Below, one piece after another: positions 7,055 through 12,118 of a stretch of DNA of 12,118 bases (the first letter of the stretch is position 1; each line of letters opens with the position of its first letter). Made by a program: the position numbers and the translations under genes. The notes under the pieces are model-generated. The model saw only the letters and a program-made list of their open reading frames with translations. It searched no databases and was not told the origin of the DNA. Origin of the DNA: Alphaproteobacteria bacterium (lineage in GTDB: Bacteria > Pseudomonadota > Alphaproteobacteria > Rhizobiales > Aestuariivirgaceae); contig JAGRLX010000057.1 of the NCBI GenBank assembly GCA_020441605.1, positions 1 through 12,118 of the forward strand, in the 5' to 3' direction.

Positions 7055-7897
7055 TCAAATCAATCGCGGATCGCGGCCGGCCTCCGCAGCGATATGGCTG
7101 CACAGCGCTTCGATAACGGGAGAGAGGCTGCGTTTGCCAAGTGGCAGGCCATCGAGGGCGGTCAGCTGGCGTATCAGTCGCAGGCTGTTGGTGAAGAACA
7201 CGGCATCTGCCTGGGACAGTTCGGTCACGCTGACGCGCCGCTCCACGGTCCTGAGGCCGATGCTCGCGGCGATGCCGAGAATGATCCGCCGGGTGATACC
7301 CGGCAGAATGCCCTGGTCCAGGCTGGGTGTGGCAAGCTCGCCACCGCGCAGCACGAAGATGTTGGAAATCGTGCCGGACGCCACGAGACCGGCGCAATTC
7401 AGCATCATCGCGTCGTCGGCACCGCGGGCAACCGCATCGCGCGCCGCGGTGATGGCATCGATATAGGACAGTGTCTTGTGCCGGCATGATGGTGCCGTCT
7501 CGTTGCGCCGGATGGACGAGGTGACGACACGGCCCGGCTGCAGGATGAAGCCCTTGGGCAGGGCATCGAGCGAGGCGATGACGGTGGACTGGCCGCCGCC
7601 GGTCAGACCGCGGGCGGCGGCCCCCCTTGTCACGCTGAGGCGCAAGACATTCAGTCCGGGTCCGCATTCACCAAGCAGACGGTCCATAGCCTGGTCGAGC
7701 TTGCTACGGTCGTGGGCAAAACCCAGAACCTGTGACGCGGCCGCCATGCGTTCCATGTGTTCTCTACGCCAGACCACACGCTGATCGACGACCATCATGG
7801 TTTCGAAGAGACCGTCGCCCAACTGCAGTCCGCGATCCTGGGCGGAGATCGAGATCGGGCCCTCAGTGATCTCGCCATTGAAATAGTTCAGTGTCAC
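7055..7897 (-). CDS. pabC: Aminodeoxychorismate lyase (class IV PLP aminotransferase fold)
   Basis: A 280-residue fold-type IV PLP protein. FNGEI and DRGLQLGDGLFET (21-33) are the family's N-terminal signature. Lys141 in HKTLSYIDA is the PLP lysine, GTISNIF (175-181) is the cofactor-binding segment, and LPGITRRIIL (198-207) is the C-terminal phosphate-binding motif. PabC splits 4-amino-4-deoxychorismate into p-aminobenzoate and pyruvate, completing the work of PabA and PabB encoded just upstream. By sequence alone a branched-chain or D-amino-acid aminotransferase is possible; the operon context decides for PabC. The glutamate usually found before GTxSN is Ser174 here. The GTG start overlaps the pabA stop as GTGA and has GGAG eight bases upstream. 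Confidence 0.88.
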   Translation of the reverse strand: MTLNYFNGEITEGPISISAQDRGLQLGDGLFETMMVVDQRVVWRREHMERMAAASQVLGFAHDRSKLDQAMDRLLGECGPGLNVLRLSVTRGAAARGLTGGGQSTVIASLDALPKGFILQPGRVVTSSIRRNETAPSCRHKTLSYIDAITAARDAVARGADDAMMLNCAGLVASGTISNIFVLRGGELATPSLDQGILPGITRRIILGIAASIGLRTVERRVSVTELSQADAVFFTNSLRLIRQLTALDGLPLGKRSLSPVIEALCSHIAAEAGRDPRLI

Positions 7898-8454
7898 CCG
7901 ATGATCTCCAGGAAATTGCGCAACATGTCGTAGCCATATTCGGTCAACACCGATTCAGGATGGAATTGCAAGCCATAGGTTGCATGGCTCTGGTGTCTCA
8001 ACCCCATGATCTCGCCCTCGTCGCTGCGTGCTGTCACCTCGAGGGGGGTCTCGCGGCCTTCGAGATCAACGATGAGGGAATGGTAGCGCCCGGCGCTGAA
8101 ACGGGGTGGCAGTCCGGCGAAAAGGCCTTTGCCATCGTGGTTGATCTCGGAACTGTCGCCATGCATCGGGCGGCGGGCCCGGCGCACGGCGCCACCGAAA
8201 ACCTCGCCAATCACCTGATGCCCGAGGCAGATACCGAGGATTGGCCGGCGCCCCGAGTAACGGCGGACGATGTCCATCGACTGGCCGGCCTCGTGCGGCG
8301 TACAGGGGCCCGGCGAAATCACGATGGCCCTCGCCTCGAGGTCTTGCGCCGTAACCTGGTCGTTGCGCACCACTTTTACGGCAGCACCCAGTTCCACGAA
8401 ATACCGGGCCACGTTGTGGACGAAGCTGTCGTAATTGTCGACGATCAGGATCAT
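7894..8454 (-). CDS. pabA: Aminodeoxychorismate synthase, glutamine amidotransferase component
   Basis: A 186-residue class I glutamine amidotransferase. It begins MILIVDNYDSFVHN, has an oxyanion region SPGPCTPHEAG, the nucleophile Cys76 in GICLGHQ, and the His165/Glu167 dyad in FHPES. It hydrolyses glutamine and passes ammonia to PabB to aminate chorismate. PabA and TrpG are near-identical families and one protein can serve both; the adjacency to pabB and pabC supports PabA as the main role. The frame stays open for 63 codons further upstream, but that segment overlaps the end of pabB, is arginine-rich and does not look like the family. The ATG at 8454 overlaps the pabB stop as ATGA and gives the standard N-terminus. 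Confidence 0.95.
   Translation of the reverse strand: MILIVDNYDSFVHNVARYFVELGAAVKVVRNDQVTAQDLEARAIVISPGPCTPHEAGQSMDIVRRYSGRRPILGICLGHQVIGEVFGGAVRRARRPMHGDSSEINHDGKGLFAGLPPRFSAGRYHSLIVDLEGRETPLEVTARSDEGEIMGLRHQSHATYGLQFHPESVLTEYGYDMLRNFLEIIG
7906..7909 (-). promoter_or_regulatory. Ribosome binding site of pabC, inside pabA
   Basis: On the minus strand GGAG lies eight bases before the GTG at 7897 and within the last codons of pabA. It supports this GTG as the true pabC start and fits termination-reinitiation at the GTGA overlap. Confidence 0.55.
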
Positions 8455-9791
8455 GCCGCGAAAGCATCCATGATGCGCCTGATCTTGGTGAGGCCTTCTT
8501 CGTATTCGGCGGCAGGCTGCGACCTTGCAGTGATGCCGCCGCCGCCCTGCACACGGGCCATCCCGGCGCTGAACTGGGCGGTCCGGATGGCGATGTTCAG
8601 ATCGGCATGGCCATTGAAGCCGAGATAACCGATGGATCCGCAATAGACGCCACGGGGCCTTCCTTCGATCTCGGCGATGATTTCCATGGCGCGAATCTTG
8701 GGCGCGCCAGTGATCGAGCCGCCGGGAAAGGTGGCGCCGATCAGGTCGCCCGGCCGCATTCCGGGTCTCAGTTCGCTGGCGATTACCGATACCAGGTGAT
8801 GGACATTGGCGTAGGTTTCGAGGCCGCAGAGAACCGGCACCCGCACCGAGCCAGGCTGTGAGACGCGCGAGAGATCATTGCGCAACAGATCGACGATCAT
8901 CACGTTTTCGGCGCGGTCCTTGCGGCTCGACGTCAATTCGGCGATCAGGGCGGCATCGCGCGAAAGATCGGTGTCGCGCCGCCTGGTGCCCTTGATCGGG
9001 CGGGCTTCGACCGCGGCACCATCCAGCTTGAGCAGGCGTTCCGGCGAACTCGACGCGATCTGGATCGTGCCGAAATCAAGATAGGCGGCGAAGGTCGCGG
9101 GATTCCTCTGGCGCAGCATGCGGTAGAAGGCAAAGGGATCGAAACCCGCGGGAATCGCCGTGGAGAATTCCTGGGTGATGTTTGCCTGGAAGATGTCGCC
9201 GGCCAGAATGTATTCGACCGTCCGGGCGATGGCGCATTCATAGTCCTCCCGGCTGAAGTTCGATTGCCATCCCGACAGGGCATGGCTGCCCAATTCGCGT
9301 GGCTTGCGGTTGATCAGGTCCTCAAGGCGGTCTGCTTCCGCGGTATCACCGGCGATGATCCAGGCGCGCTCCTGCATGTGGTCAAAGGCCGCCACGGCAT
9401 CGTAGTGGTGCATGACGAGGTCGGGGCAGACGGGCGCGAAATCCGGGATTCGGGCGTGAGGTTCCAGTCTGCGGCCGAAATCATAGGAGATGAATCCGGC
9501 CAGTCCGCCCTGAAACGGCGGCAAGCCTGGCACAAACGGCCTGCGGTTGGCTTCGAGTGTCCGGGAGATGAGCGAAAGCACATCGTCCTTCTGCGGAATG
9601 CCATCTCGAAAGGTGCCTTGGTGCGTCGCTTCGATGGTGGAGCGCGGATTGCACGCCAGGAAGGAATAGCGTCCGAGATGTTCCTGCCGCATCACGCTTT
9701 CGAGCAGCAACAGGTGTCGTTCCCCCGTTAGGCGCTGGGCCAGCACCGAGGGCTCGAAACAGACGATCTCGCGGACATGCGGGCTGGTCAT
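8451..9791 (-). CDS. pabB: Aminodeoxychorismate synthase component I
   Basis: The 446-residue protein has the chorismate-binding enzyme architecture: an N-terminal TrpE-like segment with SYDFGRRLEP, then the catalytic domain with DIFQANITQEF, ASSSPERLL, PIKGTRRR (265-272), DLLRNDLSRV, HHLVS, FPGGSITGAPK (355-365) and CGSIGYLGF. Lys267 in PIKGT is the marker that separates PabB from anthranilate synthase TrpE, which has Ala there; in E. coli PabB this lysine attacks chorismate. The enzyme converts chorismate and ammonia to 4-amino-4-deoxychorismate for folate. It is the first gene of the leftward run. Bases directly before the ATG show no Shine-Dalgarno. The glycine-rich stretch QGGGGITARSQPAAEYEE (415-432) is the usual C-terminal binding loop with a slightly unusual Ala-Arg-Ser-Gln. 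Confidence 0.95.
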   Translation of the reverse strand: MTSPHVREIVCFEPSVLAQRLTGERHLLLLESVMRQEHLGRYSFLACNPRSTIEATHQGTFRDGIPQKDDVLSLISRTLEANRRPFVPGLPPFQGGLAGFISYDFGRRLEPHARIPDFAPVCPDLVMHHYDAVAAFDHMQERAWIIAGDTAEADRLEDLINRKPRELGSHALSGWQSNFSREDYECAIARTVEYILAGDIFQANITQEFSTAIPAGFDPFAFYRMLRQRNPATFAAYLDFGTIQIASSSPERLLKLDGAAVEARPIKGTRRRDTDLSRDAALIAELTSSRKDRAENVMIVDLLRNDLSRVSQPGSVRVPVLCGLETYANVHHLVSVIASELRPGMRPGDLIGATFPGGSITGAPKIRAMEIIAEIEGRPRGVYCGSIGYLGFNGHADLNIAIRTAQFSAGMARVQGGGGITARSQPAAEYEEGLTKIRRIMDAFAA

Positions 9792-9799
9792 GGGAGCGG

Positions 9800-9829
9800 C
9801 ATATAGGGCTGGAAGCAGCTAGCGTCCAA
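9800..9829 (-). promoter_or_regulatory. Candidate pabB promoter (weak)
   Basis: In the 54-base divergent spacer, the minus strand reads TTGGAC (9829-9824), then 17 bases, then CTATAT (9806-9801), or TATATG (9805-9800) with an 18-base spacer. The match to the housekeeping -35/-10 consensus is only partial. If it is used, transcription would begin about 9793, within a few bases of the pabB ATG at 9791, giving a nearly leaderless mRNA. That agrees with the absence of a Shine-Dalgarno before this ATG. I cannot point to a matching rightward promoter for priA in the same spacer. Confidence 0.3.
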
Positions 9830-9845
9830 GTTTATTCCAGGGTTC

Positions 9846-12017
9846 ATGATGACCGATTCCTCCGCAATTGCCGAAGTGCTCTTGCCGCTGGCGCTGGAGG
9901 GGCCATACTCCTATCGCATTCCGGCAGGTCTCGTCCTTTCGGCGGGCGATTATGTGGCCGTGCCGCTTGGGCCGCGGCAGTTGATCGGTGTCGTCTGGGA
10001 TGTGACGGCCAGTGCGGGGATCGACAAGAAGCTCCGCGACGTGATCGGTCGGTTCGACATGCCGCCCTTGCCGGCGACCCATCGCAAGTTCATCGACTGG
10101 CTTGCGGCCTATTATCTCGAACCGCCGGGCAACGTGCTGCGCATGGTGCTGCGGGTGCCAGCCGTTTTCGAGGGTGCGCGTGAGCATCTCGCCTATCGGT
10201 TCACGGGCGCCCTTCCGAAGCGGATGACGCCGCAACGGGCGCGGGTCATCGAGGTGGCGCGCGAAGGTTTCGCCATGCGGGCCAGTGAGCTGGCCCAGGC
10301 GGCGGGCGTCGGCACCAGCGTGGTCAAGGCGCTGGCCCAGGACGGGTCACTCGAAACGGTAACCCTTCCGGCGCTTCGGGGTTTCGCCGAGCCGGATCTC
10401 AACGCGGGTGGCTACGTCTTGTCCGCCGATCAGGCTCACGCGGCGCAGGAACTTCGGGCGGTGGTGACAGCGCGCGGCCACAGGGTCATGCTTCTCGACG
10501 GCGTCACGGGGTCGGGCAAGACCGAGGTCTATTTCGAGGCCATGGCGGCGGCCCTGGCCGTGGGCGCGCAAGTCCTGCTGCTGCTGCCCGAGATCGCGCT
10601 CACCGCGCCATTCCTTGCCCGGGTCGAACAGCGCTTCGGCTGCGCGCCGGCACAATGGCATTCGGACCTCCGTCCGCGCGAGCGCGAGCGGGTCTGGCGC
10701 GGCGTAGCCGAGGGCACGGCCCGCATCGTCGTGGGCGCGCGGTCGGCCCTGTTCCTGCCCTGGACCAAACTCGGTCTCATCGTCGTCGATGAAGAGCACG
10801 AGGGCGCCTACAAGCAGGACGATGGCGTCTCATATCACGCCCGCGACATGGCCGTGCTCTACGGTTCGATCGGCAGGTTTCCGGTCATCCTGTCGTCAGC
10901 AACACCGTCGCTCGAGTCACTGGTAAATGTCGACCGTGGCCGCTATGGCATCGTCCGCCTCAAGGACCGTCATGGTCGGCCAGAGCTGCCAGAGATCGGC
11001 CTCATCGACATGAAGGCCGCATTGGTCGAGCCGGGGTCCTGGCTGTCGGCCCCGCTCATCGAGACCGTGGCCCGGACGCTGGCCGAAGGCGATCAGGCGC
11101 TCTTGTTCCTCAACCGCCGCGGCTATGCGCCATTGACCCTGTGCCGGGCCTGCGGCCACCGGCTGCACTGCCCCAATTGCGCCGCATCCCTCGTCGAGCA
11201 CCGGTTTCGCCGTCAGCTCATGTGCCATCATTGCGGGCATATCGAGCCGGTCATGCAGTCCTGTCCGTCCTGCGGCGTCGAGGGCAAGATGGTTCCCGTT
11301 GGCCCCGGCGTCGAGCGCCTGGCCGAGGAGGCGGCGCGATGCTTCCCGGAAGCCCGCCTTGCCATCCTGTCCAGCGATCTGGCGCGGGGCACGCTGCTGC
11401 GCGATGCCTTGCGCGACGTGGCGGAGGGCACCTACAATCTGGTGATCGGTACTCAGCTCGTCGCCAAGGGCCATCATTTCCCCCATCTCACCCTGGTTGG
11501 GGTGGTGGACGCCGATCTGGCGCTGGAATCGAGCGATCCCCGTGGCGGCGAGCGTACCTGGGCGCTGATGGCCCAGGTTGCCGGCCGCGCCGGCCGCGGC
11601 GAAAAACCCGGGCGGGCGCTGATCCAGACCTATCTGCCCGAGCATCCGCTGATGCTGGCGCTGAAGAACGGCGACCGCGATGCCTATATCAACCAGGAGA
11701 AGGCAATCCGCGAGCAGGCGGGGCTGCCGCCCTATGGCAGGCTCGCGGCGATCATCCTGTCAGGCGCAGATGCCCACGAGACCGAGCGCTTCGCCGGGGT
11801 ACTGACGCGGGCACTGCCATTTGCCGAGGGCGTCACAGTCCTGGGGCCTGCGCCTGCGCCCATCGCGCTGGTGCGCGGGCGCCACCGCTGGCGGTTCCTG
11901 GTCAAGGCGCGCCGCGATGTCGACATCCAGTCATTCCTCTGCACATGGCTGAAGGACGTGAAGCCCCGCGGTTCGCTGCATCTGGCGGTGGATGTCGATC
12001 CCTACAACTTCCTCTGA
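9846..12017 (+). CDS. priA: Primosomal protein N' / replication restart 3'-5' helicase PriA
   Basis: A 723-residue protein of normal PriA length. The N-terminal 3'-end DNA-binding domain starts with EVLLPLALEGPYSYRIPAG. The helicase core has Walker A GVTGSGKT (219-226), the DEEH box (315-318), an SATPS motif (351-355), and later motifs IGTQLVAKGHHFPH and QVAGRAGRG (577-585). Between the two lobes are eight zinc-binding cysteines at 433, 436, 442, 445, 460, 463, 473 and 476. PriA recognises stalled forks and D-loops and loads the primosome. ATG ATG occurs at 9846 and 9849; AGGG at 9839-9842 is better spaced from the second, so the true protein may be one residue shorter. The gene is divergent from pabB and is the only complete rightward gene in the right half. 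Confidence 0.97.
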   Translation: MMTDSSAIAEVLLPLALEGPYSYRIPAGLVLSAGDYVAVPLGPRQLIGVVWDVTASAGIDKKLRDVIGRFDMPPLPATHRKFIDWLAAYYLEPPGNVLRMVLRVPAVFEGAREHLAYRFTGALPKRMTPQRARVIEVAREGFAMRASELAQAAGVGTSVVKALAQDGSLETVTLPALRGFAEPDLNAGGYVLSADQAHAAQELRAVVTARGHRVMLLDGVTGSGKTEVYFEAMAAALAVGAQVLLLLPEIALTAPFLARVEQRFGCAPAQWHSDLRPRERERVWRGVAEGTARIVVGARSALFLPWTKLGLIVVDEEHEGAYKQDDGVSYHARDMAVLYGSIGRFPVILSSATPSLESLVNVDRGRYGIVRLKDRHGRPELPEIGLIDMKAALVEPGSWLSAPLIETVARTLAEGDQALLFLNRRGYAPLTLCRACGHRLHCPNCAASLVEHRFRRQLMCHHCGHIEPVMQSCPSCGVEGKMVPVGPGVERLAEEAARCFPEARLAILSSDLARGTLLRDALRDVAEGTYNLVIGTQLVAKGHHFPHLTLVGVVDADLALESSDPRGGERTWALMAQVAGRAGRGEKPGRALIQTYLPEHPLMLALKNGDRDAYINQEKAIREQAGLPPYGRLAAIILSGADAHETERFAGVLTRALPFAEGVTVLGPAPAPIALVRGRHRWRFLVKARRDVDIQSFLCTWLKDVKPRGSLHLAVDVDPYNFL

Positions 12018-12118
12018 TCACGCGGCTCTCACGGTACCGTCATGGCCTGCTCACGGCATGCAGCGCGCTTGTGAGTTGCGGTGAGCGATCTTCTCACGCA
12101 AGGTTGCTCCGTACAGAC
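12018..12118. other. Non-coding 3' flank of priA
   Basis: No start codon with a ribosome site and a continuing frame is visible before the window ends. In related alphaproteobacteria the ATP synthase genes (atpH onwards) often follow priA, so this may be the leader of that operon, but none of its coding sequence is present here to confirm it. Its notable content is the inverted-repeat cluster listed separately. Confidence 0.4.
12028..12101. repeat. Cluster of CTCAC/GTGAG repeats with hairpin potential after priA
   Basis: The non-coding end of the window has three CTCAC copies (12028-12032, 12050-12054, 12093-12097) and two GTGAG copies (12071-12075, 12081-12085). CTCAC 12050 can pair with GTGAG 12071 across a 16-base loop. 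GTGAG 12081 pairs with CTCAC 12093 across seven bases, extended by TTGC (12076-12079) with GCAA (12098-12101) after a single bulged G. A perfect 10-base palindrome ACGGTACCGT is at 12031-12040. No T-run follows, so this is not a standard intrinsic terminator. It could be an RNA structure ending priA or an operator or leader of the next gene. Confidence 0.5.

Larger units (their letters stand above)
2755..9791 (-). other. Predicted leftward transcription unit: pabB-pabA-pabC-tal-ABM-xerC-traB-DAO
   Basis: Eight genes on the minus strand follow one another with four 4-base overlaps (pabB/pabA, pabA/pabC, tal/ABM, xerC/traB) and gaps of 47 (pabC/tal), 42 (ABM/xerC) and 10 bases (traB/DAO). No terminator-like hairpin with a T-run is visible in the gaps. 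The 42- and 47-base gaps could hold internal promoters, so smaller units are possible. The grouping of folate, pentose phosphate, recombination and unknown genes is operon-like by spacing only. Confidence 0.55.

Noticed and set aside
6342..7466. Long + strand open frame across tal and pabC (374 codons)
   Set aside because: It is antisense to two well-supported genes, crosses their boundary, and its translation has no family features.
8455..8643. 63-codon N-terminal extension of pabA
   Set aside because: It overlaps pabB, is Arg/His-rich, and the family N-terminus MILIVDNYDSF begins exactly at 8454.
10917..11645. Minus-strand open frame opposite priA (242 codons)
   Set aside because: It lies entirely within the helicase and zinc-motif coding sequence of priA and has no motifs of its own.

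Overview
This window looks like a stretch of chromosome from a GC-rich alphaproteobacterium. The evidence is the third-position G/C bias throughout, the end of a 2-oxoglutarate dehydrogenase operon with a short-chain dehydrogenase between sucB and lpd, and a xerC/priA neighbourhood of the kind seen in Rhizobiales and Rhodospirillales-like genomes. The taxonomic call is an inference from gene content and order. Nearly all of the sequence is coding, and gaps between genes are at most about 100 bases. I see no rRNA, tRNA, insertion sequence, prophage or CRISPR array.

Region 1 (1-2708, + strand) starts with the last 25 codons of sucB (E2 of 2-oxoglutarate dehydrogenase). It continues with an SDR oxidoreductase and lpd (E3, dihydrolipoyl dehydrogenase), followed by a small stand-alone response-regulator receiver protein. 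sucB, the SDR gene and lpd are tightly packed and read as the 3' end of a suc operon.

Region 2 (9791 down to 2755, - strand) is a run of eight genes in one direction: pabB-pabA-pabC-tal-ABM-xerC-traB/gumN-like-DAO. Four junctions are 4-base stop/start overlaps (ATGA or GTGA) and the other three gaps are 10 to 47 bases, so one long transcription unit is plausible. The first three genes form a complete route from chorismate to p-aminobenzoate for folate synthesis. Next come a small transaldolase, a small ABM-fold protein, the XerC chromosome-dimer recombinase, a secreted TraB/GumN-family protein, and a glycine/D-amino-acid-oxidase-like flavoprotein that is convergent with the receiver gene.

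Region 3 (9846-12118, + strand) holds priA, the replication-restart helicase, divergent from pabB across a 54-base spacer. About 100 bases of non-coding sequence follow, with a dense set of CTCAC/GTGAG inverted repeats.

The content is largely housekeeping and I found no clear new defence or mobile system. The points most worth a second look are the active-site residues that make the 'fructose-6-phosphate aldolase' homologue look like a transaldolase, the changed glutamate-motif position in PabC, a possibly leaderless pabB start, the coupling of unrelated genes (xerC with traB, tal with ABM), the SDR inside the suc operon, the orphan receiver protein, and the repeat cluster after priA.
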